64,000 bases of DNA from Hydractinia symbiolongicarpus. Taxonomy: Eukaryota > Cnidaria > Hydrozoa > Anthoathecata > Hydractiniidae. This document shows positions 44,440 through 57,100 of the stretch, one piece after another. Within the stretch, counting starts at the first letter, position 1. Each line of letters begins with the position of its first letter. A model generated the notes under the pieces. The model ran no database searches, was not told the DNA's origin, and was given only the letters and a program-made list of their open reading frames with translations. The DNA lies in NCBI RefSeq assembly GCF_029227915.1, contig NC_079879.1, positions 12,276,001-12,340,000 of the forward strand, written 5' to 3'. Position numbers and translations under genes: made by a program.

Positions 44440-44690
44440 AGGGGCCATGGCTTAGATGGAGAGTCCTAGAGTATTTAATGCTCGTTTTAAGCTACGCAGA
44501 CCCAATTAGGGCCTGCGCTCTAGTACTAGACAATTCCCAGCAACATCCAACGGCCCACACATGGAGCCATCTCCCCAATTGGTATGGTAACATTCACTCG
44601 CCCATGTTGAATCGCCGTCAAGAGGAATCGAACCCCGGTCTCCCGCACAGAGCTATAACCACCAATCTACGGCATCGCGAAATACAGCTA
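44440..44690 (-). mobile_element. tRNA-derived SINE-like copy
   Basis: The minus strand has a pol III B box GGTTCGATTCC (complement at ~44627-44637) after GTGCGGGAGACCGGG, then GTGAGTGAATGTTACC-like sequence that also occurs in the 45085 copy. The A box is degenerate. Limits are approximate. Confidence 0.5.
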
Positions 44691-45084
44691 CAGCTTAATA
44701 CACCTTTACGATAATTCAATTGTACATGTGCTCCTACAGCTCTCCATCGTTTTAAAATATTGGTAAAAGGAGGTAAAGAACGTGTTTTTATGAAACTTTA
44801 AGTTTAGCAGATCTCTGGCATGCTAGAAAAAAAACTAATGTTTTGGAGATGTTTATATGCACATAAACATTGGATTTATTCAGTTACATAGATGCTAAAA
44901 CTCAGTTAAATGTGTGTTTTCGATGATCAAATCTTTGTAAATCTTAACTAAGCTTTAAAATGCCTAATTAGACTGTATCATACATCCTAATTAAGCTGAC
45001 ATTCAAATTAAGCTGTACGGCTTATTTAAGAGGACTCCCCTGACTGGTTACGGTCTGTGGTGTTCTACCACCTCGTTTCCCCAC

Positions 45085-45400
45085 AAGATCCAATAGGTGC
45101 ATAGCTTAGTGGTGACTGTCGCACTTTGTGCGGGAGACAGGGGTTCGATTTCCCTCGGACAGCAATAGATAGGTAGAAACATTGTTGAGGTTTTAAACTT
45201 AATAATTTCATGTCTAAGAATGTCTTAGTGTGAGCACCCCCATCTTTTTTTCTGCAAGTGCCAAAATTTAAAGAGCTTACCACTAAAAATGTAAGCAACG
45301 GAATTCATCCATTTAATATTGGTGAGTGAATGTTACTATAGCCCCAGGTTAATCCAATCAATGTGAGGGAACTTGAGGAGATGACACACTCTTGAATGTT
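45085..45400 (+). mobile_element. tRNA-derived SINE-like copy
   Basis: A box TAGCTTAGTGG at ~45098-45108, GTGCGGGAGACAGG, then B box GGTTCGATTTCC at ~45143. The later GTGAGTGAATGTTAC matches the opposite-strand copy at 44440-44690. It is not a functional tRNA: the arms do not pair into a cloverleaf and the B box carries an extra T. Confidence 0.5.
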
Positions 45401-45753
45401 TTATGGAGTTGTGGGAGAGCACAGACTCTTACACAGTTAACCATACACAGGTGCTGAATCACCGTTAAACTGCAAAAAAGATTTACAACTTTTCAAAAAA
45501 AATCCAAATCTCTTATGAAAAATCCTGCTTTTATCTTGAAACTTAAAAAAGCATGCTTTTTGGTTGTAGTAATGCATTGTTGCTTTATCTGAGAACCTCA
45601 CAGGAACTTATATGTTAGAAAAACAAGTAGTTTATGTCAACATTACTTTGTCAATCAAAACAAAAATTGTGTAGGCTAAACATGCCTTTCATAGTGACAT
45701 TTAATAGTTATTTCAAGAAAGCTCCTGAAGGATATTTATATATATTTATATCT

Positions 45754-46507
45754 GTTCTGCCCAATCTTAGGACGCTGCCCAATCTTTGGACATAAAATTG
45801 CCCAGTCTTAAGACTAACTAGCCGGCCAGTCTTAAGACTGGGCAGGGTGTCACAAGATTGGGCAAAAGACCATGTTAGGCACATCTTTGGCGCCTTTTAG
45901 ATTTTAAAGAAGGGATGTACCACATGAGCTCTGTTTTTTGCAAGACCCAAAAAACATTCTCAGGCACATTAAAACATCATATTTTGGGTACTGTTGAATT
46001 GACCCTGCTAGTTTTTGGGTAAAAATCGTATCTGGCTAGTTAGATGGGTAGAGCATGTGTTATACATTTAGCATTTATATACAGCTTGTAGTAGTGGCTA
46101 AATTTTAAAAGTAAAATGTTTATGTTCATGAAGAATCAGAAAAATCGTATTCAACCATATTAATAGTTAGCTAGCTGTTAATTTCATTGGATGAGATGTT
46201 AAGCCAGCTAGCGAACTGTAGCCAGCTAGCTAATAATATAATAATATATATAATAATGAATATATATAATAATATATAAATTTTTGACCTTTTAATTTTC
46301 CAAGAAAAGTTTCAATTTAAAGTTTCTATTAAGAGGTAAATTCTAAAAATCTTATTGTTCTGTTTGTCTTCCACAATTGTTCAAAGATTGTTCATGTATG
46401 TCCATAGATTGGGCAGTCCAGTCTTAAGACTGGCCACCCATTTTTCACTGTCGAAAGATTGGCCTGGCCAGTCTTAAGACGGGCGCGTTCCAAGATTGGG
46501 CAGAACA
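45754..46507. mobile_element. ~750 bp TIR element with internal CTTAAGAC palindromes
   Basis: Outer ends TGTTCTGCCCAATCTT (45754) and AAGATTGGGCAGAACA (ending 46507) are inverted. About 110 bp of each end are related and include repeats of CCCAATCTT.GGAC and GGCCAGTCTTAAGACTGG, a self-complementary motif near 45827-45845, 46418-46433 and 46467-46481. The centre is AT-rich without coding capacity. A non-autonomous foldback/TIR transposon is the simplest reading. Confidence 0.75.
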
Positions 46508-47330
46508 TATCCATATAATAATTTTGTATTCGTTAGTTGGGTTGCCTATTTCTCAAAAAATCGAAACTTGCAATCTCAAGTTGCTTGCCTGAGGCAATTT
46601 GAGTATATCCTTGTTATGTCCCCACGGCTATTATCCAACATTTATTATATTATTGAGAAGCAGAGAGCAAAGCATTCGTGCACCATGTTAAATTATGTAT
46701 GATCACAAATTGTATTCTGTTTCTGTAAAGATTTGTAATCCTTTTGTTGTATAGTTTTTTTGCCAAGTTAAAAAGAAGTGGTTATTTTGTGATATTTATC
46801 AAAAATTGAAAAAGTGTAGAAACCACAAAAGGAAGGAAAGACAAAGACAAGGTAGTATATAGCAGCCTTTCTATGTCAGCATTCAGCGAATGTCAGAGTG
46901 TTAACAAATCAGACACAAAATAGCTTAGCACATTAGAAAGTGTGTATAACATAGACATCTACACTTTACCCTTATCCCTAAAATGAGGAAGCAAATTCTT
47001 CATATTATAATTTTTTTGTTCTGTTGGCTGGTCTTAAAAATATGTTATGTTTGTTGCTGCCTGGGTATAGTTTTCATGTTTGCCCTTCTTGGATGGGTTT
47101 TTATTTTATTTTAATATATATTTTTAAAACTATGTACCACACATACATTTTTCACACACAAAAAAGAATATTTATATATATACTCAAAAAAATCAATAAA
47201 AAATTGTATCTAAAAAAGGTACATAAATATCCATCTAGCACTATTTGTTAACCTGGTCTGACAACAGTAAACACAGTTATATTTAAATCCCAGACTTTAT
47301 CAGCATTTGTTGTTATTATTTTAACTTATT

Positions 47331-47896
47331 ATGTACAACAGTGGCTCGTTAGAGATAGTAGAGAACTTCTGTTACTTAGGTGATATGTTGGGCAGTGAAG
47401 GGGGTGTTGGAAAAAGTGTTAATTGCAGGATAGGTTCTGCTTTGAAAAAGTTCAGAGAGTTACTTCCTTTGTTGACTAGCAGAGTCCTGTCAATTGAGGT
47501 AAAAGGTAGGAATGATATGAGAATGATTAGGTGGATGTGTAATGCCAGTCTGAGAGACAGAAAGAGTTCAGATGAGCTAAGAAGCAGGCTAAGTCTCCGT
47601 AGAATTAAAGATGTTATCCAGATAAGAAAATTGAATTGGCTGGGGCACTTGGAAAGAATGGAGGAGGATAATTGGGTAAGAAAGTGTAGAGACTTGATAG
47701 TTCCTGGGGCAAAGCCCAGAGGCAGACCGAGAAAGACTTGGCAGGAGGTTATAAGGACAGACTTAATACAGAGGAAGTTGAGTTTAGATCTAACACAGTC
47801 TAAATCTGATTGGAAGAGGGTCATTAATATACCCCGTCCAACCCTTGCTAGCATGGAAAACGGACGTTAAGTCGAGAATGATGATGATGATGATAT
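47331..47896 (+). pseudogene. LINE (endonuclease-class, CR1/L2-like) reverse transcriptase C-terminal remnant
   Basis: An open frame of 179 residues: ENFCYLGDMLGSEGG, RELLPLLTSRVLS, then MRMIRWMCNASLRDRKSS, RIKDVIQIRKLNWLGHLERM and KPRGRPRKTW, the conserved C-terminus of a large animal LINE group, followed by a stop and a (GATGAT)n tail at ~47878-47894. Between 'EVKGR' and 'NDMRM' about 30 residues normally present (the YGSETW block) are missing in frame, so this is an internally deleted, 5'-truncated copy. It ends only ~80 bp before the iPGM start codon. Confidence 0.85.
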
Positions 47897-47976
47897 TGTT
47901 TTATTCAAATACTTTAACCAAGCTTTTTGAAATGCTAACAACAGATCTTTCATAGATTTTTTTGGAAATTAACAAG

Positions 47977-50900
47977 ATGGTATCAAATAAAGTCTGTTTG
48001 GTTGTTATAGATGGCTGGGGTGTTTCAGAAAATGTTGAAGGTAAATAGTATTTACTATAAAATTTTCAATTCGCAAATGTCAAATTCTGCTTTTTCTGGA
48101 ATAATGCAATATCAGGATTGGGATTAGCAATTTACAATCCACAATTTGCAGAGTTGCCATGCCTAAAAGTCCTTCCATAATTTGAAAATGTGTCCTAAGA
48201 ACTCTTCAAATTTCGTTTAAAATTAGACTTCTTAGAAACTTTTTTTCTCAAATTTCCTTCATTCTTTTATGACATGTTACAAGGAGAAAGTGTAAGGAAA
48301 TTCTACATTTAGCAGCAATAATTTATTCTTCGCTCATGGCATCACTTTTAATATCTCCTTAATTTTTTATTTGTTGGGGAAAACCTGAAAATGTCCTCCT
48401 ATCTTCTTAATTTTATTTATGAAAACACTGTCTCAAAAAAGATTATATAAGATTTCTCATTAAAATTCCTCATATCTCCTCAAATTGTTTTGAAAGAGTA
48501 TAACCCTAAATTGGTGAATCGAAATGTGATAATCAAATTTTAACAAGAAATACTAACACTCTCAAATACCGTATTATGTATGTTCAATTTGATTCCATTA
48601 TTCAGGCTTTTCCATGAAAATTTTGGTACATAAACCACATGATGTGTTGGTAAAAAAAATGTCATGAATACCAAAAGATTTTGCTGAAACACTTGTATTA
48701 TTATCGATTAGCATTTGTTTTGTCAAACTAAAACACTGTTTTTTTCTAAAAACGTATGACACCATAGAAGTTGTTTTTGTTTTAGTCTGTGAACAAAATC
48801 ATGATTAAACTAACTATTGCCACATAAACTAGCCAGTTTTTTAAGCATAATCAACCCTCCCCTAAACTTCTCTTTCAAGAGTGACAATATATGTCATAGC
48901 AACACTAATATCATCTCCAATTGAGAACACATTTTAAAACATTGAAAGTGATTTTTTTTATAAAAGATAAAGATTTTATTTAGCATCAAGCGTTATAAAA
49001 AAGTGAAGTGGAGGGCTTAATTCTCTTTCAAAACCTCCTCTTTTTAAACATTTAAGGCAGTAATAAAACCTTGCCGAAAAATAAAAACCTGATTTAAAAA
49101 CTAAATAATTTTTAAAAAAAAAAAATAAAAAAAAGTAATTTTATTGTGTCTTTCAAAAATGATGGATGGAAAGGTTTCCCCCCCTGCAGGAGGCTCAAAA
49201 ATCAAAAAAAGGGAAAATAAGTTGTTAGTGGCATTTTTGTGAAAGGTTAACTTTCAAAAGATGTTTTACTTGACCCATAAGGTATTTAATATATTCAATG
49301 GCTTGAAAATCTAATTTATGGTGCATTTTACCAACTTAATGTACAAGATGAAAAAAAAAAAGTACAATTTTTTTTTGGAAACATTTTTTTCACTCTTACA
49401 TAACACATTACGCTTTCAGCACATCGAATTACCATGTATGTACTTTTTATAAGCATGATGCTTATATGGTAGTAGCATGTTTAGTAGCTGTTATTCTTTT
49501 TTGTATTGTATGTATTTCTAAACAGCAAGGCTTTTTCAGGTAATGCTATCCATCATGCAAAAACACCAGTCATGGATGAATTATGTAGTGGACCAGGCTA
49601 CACCACGCTAGATGCCTCAGGTTTATCTGTTGGGCTACCTGCTGGTCTCATGGGAAATAGTGAAGTTGGTCATTTAAACATTGGAGCTGGTCGTGTTGTT
49701 TACCAGGTACCAGGAAAAAACGCAACTTGATTCTTTGCTTATACTTAATATTGCCTATGTATTAGCCAAATCCATGTTCTTCATTTTTAGGATATTGTAC
49801 GCATTAATATGACGATAAAAGAAAAAACGTTATTACAGAACGAGGTGTTTGTAAAAGCATGTGAGAGAGCACGAGATGGAAATGGCAGAATACATTTTCT
49901 TGGCTTGGTAGGACAATTTACATTTCTTTAAACATTTACATGCATGATAAAAATGATTTAAAGGTTTTTTCTTTAGGTAAGTGATGGAGGAGTGCATTCG
50001 CATATTGATCATCTACTTGGTATGGTTGAACTTACAAAACAGTTGAATGTCCCGAAATGTTTTATTCAGTATTTTGCTGATGGTAGAGATACCAGACCAA
50101 CGAGTGGGGGTATGTATGTTTGGTTTCATTGAATGTTGGAATTTGTTGGGATGTGTCTTTGTATTTTTGTTAATAGATCTATGGATGCCTTCAGAGGATT
50201 CGTTAATGCTGGATAATTTTTGTTTTGTGAGGTTTACTTTTGCAAAAAGGATTCCAGAAATATATAGTTTATGGAATTTCTTTTCACAGATCTAATACTG
50301 AGAAACTTTTTGCCAAACATTATTTTCTTTTTTATTTTATGATTTATTTTTTCAAATATTGACCAATTCGGAAAAACCCTTGCAAAAATTAATTTTGATT
50401 TTAATCTTAACCGAAGAAATTTGCTCCCAATAGTTATTGTTCAAATTAACCACACCTAAATTAATGGGTAATTACTAAATTCATGTAACATATTGTTATT
50501 GCTTTTTATTACAGTGAGTTATGTTAAACAAGTACAGGATAGGCTGAAGGAATTATCATATGGTAGTATCGGCACAATAATGGGACGTTATTATGCCATG
50601 GACCGTGACAAACGACATGAGCGTATAAAAATTGCCTTTGAAGGCCTTACGCAAGGAATAGGTGAAAAGGTTAGCCCAGAGGATGCCATTAAGGTATAAA
50701 AATAAATACAGTGTAATCATTCTTCCTTTTAAAAAAGAGTCATGAAATTTCCATGTTCTTAAGATATTTGGTGCATTTAAAATAACTGTAGTGTGCATCA
50801 TAATATATTAACAAAAAATAGGTCTTTGCTTTGTTTAAGTTGGTCTAAAAATAAATTAATATTCAAATCTTTGGTTGGTGAATATAATTTTTTCAAAATT

Positions 50901-53400
50901 TTAAAGCACTCACGGTTACATCAGTGCAGGGAAGAACAATTCTTGTTAATATTTTCCTTTTAAATATCTTTGTTATTACATGAGCATGTTCTTTTAATTT
51001 TCTTTGTAGTTGATGGAGAGTCGGTATTCCTTAGAAGGAGATGCTAGACAAACCGATGAGTTTCTTAAACCAATTATTTTAAATGAAGAAGCTTTGATAA
51101 AAGGTAAAAACAGAAAAAAATGAGATCAATTAAGGCCTCTTAGTATTTCTCAAAAAACTTATGGACACATTTAATGTTTCTTTAGATGGAGATACACTGG
51201 TATTTATTGACTTTAGAGCTGACAGAATGAGACAAATTGTAGAGGCTGTTGGTATTGAAAGGCATTTCGATACAGCAGTTGTACCACAAAATCTGGTAAT
51301 ACCATTTAGTTCAAAAGTGTTAGTATGTAAGAACTTCAACCCTTGGTTAAGTGTACTTCTTGGTAATAATTTTTTTTCGTGTATGTTTTACTTTCAGCAT
51401 ATAGTATGCATGACAAAATACAAGGCTGAGTTTCCATTTCCTGTTTTATTTCCACCGGGTGAACCAAAGAATGTGTTGGCAGAAGTTCTTGCAACTAACA
51501 AGTTAAAACAGTACCACTGTGCAGGTAATGTCATGTATGATATGTCAATGTTCTGTTTGACTCTTCACTTTTGTTTTTCTATACACTTAAATTTATAGAA
51601 AAAAAAACAATTTATTCTTTTCACTTTATTCTTACAACCACAGTTTCAATTAGCGTGGCATTACTGGTATTGAATTTCACAGCTTTTATCGGTTTAAACA
51701 AAATCTGCAAAAATTGTTTCATGTCTATCAAAATGTTTCTTAAACAGTTTAAATTTGGAAATAAATGCAGATGCATCTTTTTTAATTTGCTAGTTGCATT
51801 TCTATTGTGTAAAGAAGCATTTTTATAGTTAAAAAAACAACTGTTCAAAGTTTTATTAACTGCTCTTAGTAAAATGTCTAGTAATGACTTTTTTACACAC
51901 AAATGTATTTTCTATAATATTTACCTAGGGGATAGCTAATAAGAATTTTTTTAAGTTAAACTAAAATTCAATTGTGATCTCTCATTGTGTAACAATGCTC
52001 TTCTTTTTCTAGAAACTGAAAAATATGCGCATGTGACTTTCTTTTTTAATGGCGGCAGAGAACAACAATTTGATATGGAGGATCGCAAACTTGTGCCTTC
52101 CCCAAAAGTTGCAACCTATGACTTACAGCCTGAGATGAGTGCTGCTGGTGTTGGACAAGCTGTAAGTCTCTATATGATGTTTGTCTATGCGAAATTTTAT
52201 AATCATACTACAGACCTGCGAATATGAAAATTGCTCCATATAAAGGATGGGAAAACCTATGGATTTATCTACAGGCTGTGTTCAAAATGGCTCCTCGCAG
52301 CTTTAATTTAAAATCCTAACGGAACTAATTCTTACTGATCCCTTCAAGAAGCTTCATTTTTTAATCCTTGCAGAACCCGATCATTGGGTAATAGCAAGAA
52401 TATATTTTGTCGGTAGTAACTTGTCACGTCTTCTTTATAGATGGTCGAAACAATCGAGACTGAAGTGTATCCTTTTGTTATGTGTAATTTTGCACCTCCA
52501 GACATGGTTGGTCACACTGGCAAATATGAGCCGGCTATTGCAGCATGTGAAGCAACTGGTAAATGTTTTTTCATACGATATGTGAAATTAAAACTTTTTT
52601 TGGTGCAACTACAAAGCCAAAAAGAATAACTTTTTCTGCAAACCTTTTTTTGACAAGTTGAGTTTAGCACATAATAACACCCGCAGAGCATTCAGATTAA
52701 TGTTTCATATGCTGCTACATTGCTAATTCTATTTTGTATTTTCAAGATGCTGCAATTGGGCGCATTCGAGATGCATGTACAAAGCATGGTTATACCTTAA
52801 TGGTAACAGCTGATCATGGCAATGCCGAACAGATGATTAGTTTACAGGGTGGACCTCACACCGCTCATACAACTAATAGAGGTAAAACTTATAAGAATTG
52901 TAATCTTACTGCTATGAAGCTTAACTCCATTTCTATAACAGAACGTCTTTAAGGACGTGAATGCTTTATATGGTTCTTTTCAATAATAAAATGGCGTATA
53001 TTTTACAGCATAAAAAGAGGGCAATGTTTGCTAGGCCTGGAGACAACATAACCTGTTGGAAGTTTCCAGACGTCCATGATTTGTTTGGCAGATAAGATTA
53101 TGTCTGTAATGATACACGAATTATTTTTGAGCAAAAATTGCCTCGTTTTTCTGAATTTTTAGATGATGTGGTTTTATTTTTGAAAGGAAACATAAGCCGT
53201 CATTTTAACATGAAATTATAGAGATATTTTGAGTATTTTGATTAAACCTTCGTTGAATTTTAGTACCGTTTTGTGTTACTGGTCGAAAATTTGCTAAATT
53301 TTCCCACAATGCAGCACTTTGTGATGTAGCTACTACTGTGTTGCAAGAAATGGGTGTGGCATTGCCAGAAGAAATGACTGGAAAACCATTACTCGAGTAA
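47977..53400 (+). CDS. 2,3-bisphosphoglycerate-independent phosphoglycerate mutase, complete, 12 exons
   Basis: Exons: 47977-48040, 49540-49706, 49791-49907, 49977-50109, 50515-50693, 51010-51103, 51186-51295, 51398-51524, 52013-52161, 52441-52558, 52747-52881, 53264-53400. All GT..AG and in phase, total 1530 nt = 509 residues plus stop, the normal length for the family. Active-site landmarks: Asp12 (VIDGWG), Ser62 (MGNSEVGH, the phosphorylated serine), His123 (SDGGVHSH), DGRDT at 151-155, DFRADR, Asp401/His405 (PPDMVGHTG), Asp442/His443 (TADHGNAE) and His460. It interconverts 3- and 2-phosphoglycerate using two Mn2+-type metal ions, in the cytosol. Vertebrates use the unrelated cofactor-dependent enzyme; many invertebrates, plants and bacteria keep iPGM. 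Confidence 0.95.
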
Positions 53401-53831
53401 ATTATCAGAGTACAGACGAGGATTATCATCACTAACACTATAGAATATCATTATTATTTATAGCTCTCTATATTTTTTTTAATTCTGTTATATTTATTTC
53501 TTTAGTTATATTTTTAACGTGAAATATTTTTTTCGTGATTAAAAGAAGAGAAATATTTTTACACCAATAATTTGTAAGTGAATCTGTATGGTCAAATCAA
53601 AGTTCGAAAAGTTATTGGTAAAGCAAGCGTGACATACAGATGCTTTTAGGGTTCCAATATAATTTCATCACCATGCCATTATATTTTAGAATTAGTTTGG
53701 ATAATTTATAATTTAGGTAACCGGATGATTTTTATGTTAGCATGATAATATGCGGTGGTTATGAAAATGATGTAAAAGTGATATTAAAAATAAAAAATTT
53801 TGATTGACATCTTGTTATGCACCCTGTCATG

Positions 53832-54001
53832 TAAGTTACATCCGCTAATTCGAATACGCAAACTATCGAATGTTTGAATAAACAAGTGTTCGAATCAAGC
53901 TACATTAAACTAAAGACTGTTTATAAAGCAAGGACCTAAAAAATTTGTTTGAAATAACGGATGTTCGAATTATGAGCATTCGAATTAGCAGAAGTGTACT
54001 G
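53832..54001. mobile_element. ~170 bp pogo/Tigger-like MITE
   Basis: The right end reads, on the minus strand, CAGTACACTTCTGCTAATTCG, and the left end TTACATCCGCTAATTCG, so the element has ~20 bp imperfect TIRs of the CAGTA..TTCGAA type. It lies between the iPGM and UTP14 genes. Confidence 0.6.
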
Positions 54002-54107
54002 CATTTAGGAAATATCACTTTTGCCTAATTGTGTATCTTTGCTAGAAATCATTCTAGATAATTCAATTATTTATACACATAATACATAAAGCTACAGGAA
54101 CAATAAG

Positions 54108-57100
54108 ATGGTATTGTCAGAAAATGCAATGGATGACGTTGAACTTTCTTCCGACGATTCTTCAAATGAGGTTTGGTTACCTTGTTGTTTGAGTGCAATT
54201 ATTTAGCTGATAGGTTTTTGTAGAGTCATCACAAGTTTGAATGGCTGTGTGTATTTCTATTATTATATTTTTTGTTCATTAGGAAACAGATCAGAAGGCG
54301 AAGAAAAGGAGACACAGAAAACTTCTAAAAGACATCGGTGTTACCATTGGAAAGAAAAGGTAATTTTAGATAAAAACAGACCAATGCAATTTAAAAAAGA
54401 TAACTTTTGTAACTTATGACAAAAGAGTGAAGAATATTTTTCTTTTCGTAATAAAATTAGTCCTGCTTTGACACTTTTCTATCACGTGAATTCAGAGGAA
54501 TCACCTTTCTGTGGGTGTTATTTTGCCAGGTTCTACTAGTCAAGTTTGGTCAAATTTTCAGATGATTTACTTCTTTATCAGATGTTTTCATTAAACAAAA
54601 AAACGGTTTTCTCTCTCAGGAAGTCGACTAGGAACGAGCCCGGTAAAGAAGTTTCAGAATATGGCTGGTCAAATAGTCACGGTGAGAAACACTTCATGTT
54701 TCGTATATTGCAAATAAAAGTATGAAAAAAGCTCAATGTGATATTTTTTTGATTTTGTGTAGATGCAAATAAGTTGGAACTTCATGAGTTGGTTGGTTCG
54801 CTTTCATCAACTGCGCAACCTATTGCGAAAATCAAAAAGAAACTGGTATGTTCTTTTTCCCTTCTGTCTTGTAGTACTCAAAAAAAATTCAATGCCGTTT
54901 AACGTGTTTTAACGTTGCTAGTCTAAGAACCAACCCGTATTAGTCATTAAAAATTTATTTCCACGTTTAGCGAAAAATGGAAAACACGACAAAAGTATTG
55001 GAGAAGCCACTTTCTAAACCAGAAACACAAAGGGTTAGTATAACATTTTTGTTGTTGAATATTGAGATTATAACGAATTGTATGATAACTTAAGCTCTCA
55101 CTACTGTAAGGTAAAATTTATCATGCTTCGTTGTTGTCTGTTCTGTTATTCTAAAAGTTTACCCTAATTCTCCTCAATTCTTCTTAATTTTAGTTCCCTC
55201 AAAACTCCTCAAATGAAATGTTTAACAACTTTCTCAAATATTCTCAATTTTAGCTTCGCAAAACTATGGTATAATACATAAAAATGCTACATGGGTACAG
55301 CAAAAAGCTCTTTACTCGTGACATTACCTCTCAATTATTCTCAAATCCTGTAAAAAATTTATATTTCTATAAAAGGTTATCGTTTTTATAGGTTGAGAGA
55401 ACTGTGGCGTATAAAGATACTGCGAGGGAATTAGAAAAGTGGAATCCAATCATCCAGAAAAACAGAGAGGTATATATTCTTTCATCAACTTTTCTTATTA
55501 CTAATTTTATTTTGAATACTAGCACGCGTTCAATATTCAGAAAGTAGCAAAATAAATAAAGGTGGAATAGGCGAACATGGTTTAAATATAAAATTGTGAA
55601 ATATGCTTGTGTGAAGTGTTCAAGGTTCCAAATGAAAATAAAAACCAAGTACCCCTACCGATAAATTTTCCGCATGAAAAGTTATATTATTGGCGCGACG
55701 TAACGATATGGAGTTAACACCGACAATTGTACTACTAAGCAATCTGATTTTAATTCCAGGCCGAACAACTTGTGTTTCCATTAAATCAGTACAAACCACC
55801 GCCTGTGTCAACAAAAACATTGGTAACGAATTTCAAGGTTGGTATTTTTGTCTTCTTTAATTCTTATTTACGAATAGATGAATGCAGTTTTTTAATGCAT
55901 TGTGTCGACACGCATAAAGCCTCACAATACGTATTGTGAACAATACTGTCGGTATGTTTTTGGTAAACATCATGTCTGTATGTGCAAAAAGCGTTAAGGT
56001 TGCTAAACCTGTGTGTAAACGACATATATGGATTGAAAAACACTGGTAGTATGCAGTGTGAGCTTGTTTTCCAAATAAGAAAATATTATATTTTTCCCTA
56101 GGGTCAGGACATAAAACCCTAATACTTCTTCTCTTGCAGCCACAAAACGATCTTGAACGTGAAATCAGTGCTGTGTTGCAAGGTAGTAAACATTTGTTGG
56201 AACGAAAAGATAAAGAGCTGACAGAAGATGAAGAGAAGGCGTTGAAAGCATTTGATCTACAAGACGCGCTAGAAAGAAGAAAAGAACTGCAAAAAACAAG
56301 AGCTTTGCAATCTTACTATGAAGCGAAATGTAGAAGAATGAAGAAGATTAAAAGTAAAAAGTATGCCAGTTTATCGCTAATGTGTTTTCGTAAATTTCTG
56401 CCGTAGAACAATGACATTATCAGATTTCTTCTTTCTCTTTCAATGTTGCGCCAATCAATATTTTGCCAATCAATTTTACCAATCGATATTTTGTCGAAAA
56501 ATTTTGCGCCAATCCATTTTGCGCCCACCAATTTTCGAATGATCTTGACGATTTCCCCTTACAATGAAAATGCTTGAATGGAATACAGTAGACGTCCGGT
56601 AATCCGAATACCGCTTAATTCGCACTTTCCGTTATTTCGAACAAATTGCTAAGTCCCTTGAGTTTGGTTTAATAAAGTCTTATATTTTGAGCTGCTTAAT
56701 TAACTCTGCTAATTCGAACATTTCGATTATTTGAACAATTTTTTAGTCCCAAGGCTACATTATGCTCGTTAATTCGACCTTTTTGTGTATCGATAAATAA
56801 AATCTTATGGGGAAATAAAAATTTCGTTTTATTTTTTTTATTTTTATTGCATCAATGGTGGCATCTTTCTTTCAATTTCTCGATTAAATTGACATTTCCA
56901 ATAAAATGAAGTTTACAAGGAATTTGGAGACTTGCCCATCTCGAAGCAAACAACGTTAAAAGATTTTTATAAAAAGTTGTAGTAAAGTTGAAAAAAAATC
57001 ATATTAGCATAAAACCTTTAAACGTTTATTAAAATTCTTGTTTTTTCTGAACTTCCGATAATCCGAACATTCGTTAATTCGAACAAATAATTTAGTCCCT

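Larger units (their letters stand above)
43921..47330. other. Transposon-remnant region, no host gene
   Basis: Rich in GCTAGCTA runs (44020-44400, 46160-46230), with two SINE-like copies, one TIR element and AT microsatellites (46240-46275). No exon with splice context is seen. Confidence 0.5.

Noticed and set aside
45092-45165. tRNA-like sequence with good A and B boxes
   Set aside because: The arms do not pair as a cloverleaf and the sequence continues into a repeated SINE body, so it is a SINE head, not a tRNA gene.
47372-47854. 160-codon minus-strand frame
   Set aside because: Exact antisense of the LINE reverse transcriptase remnant.
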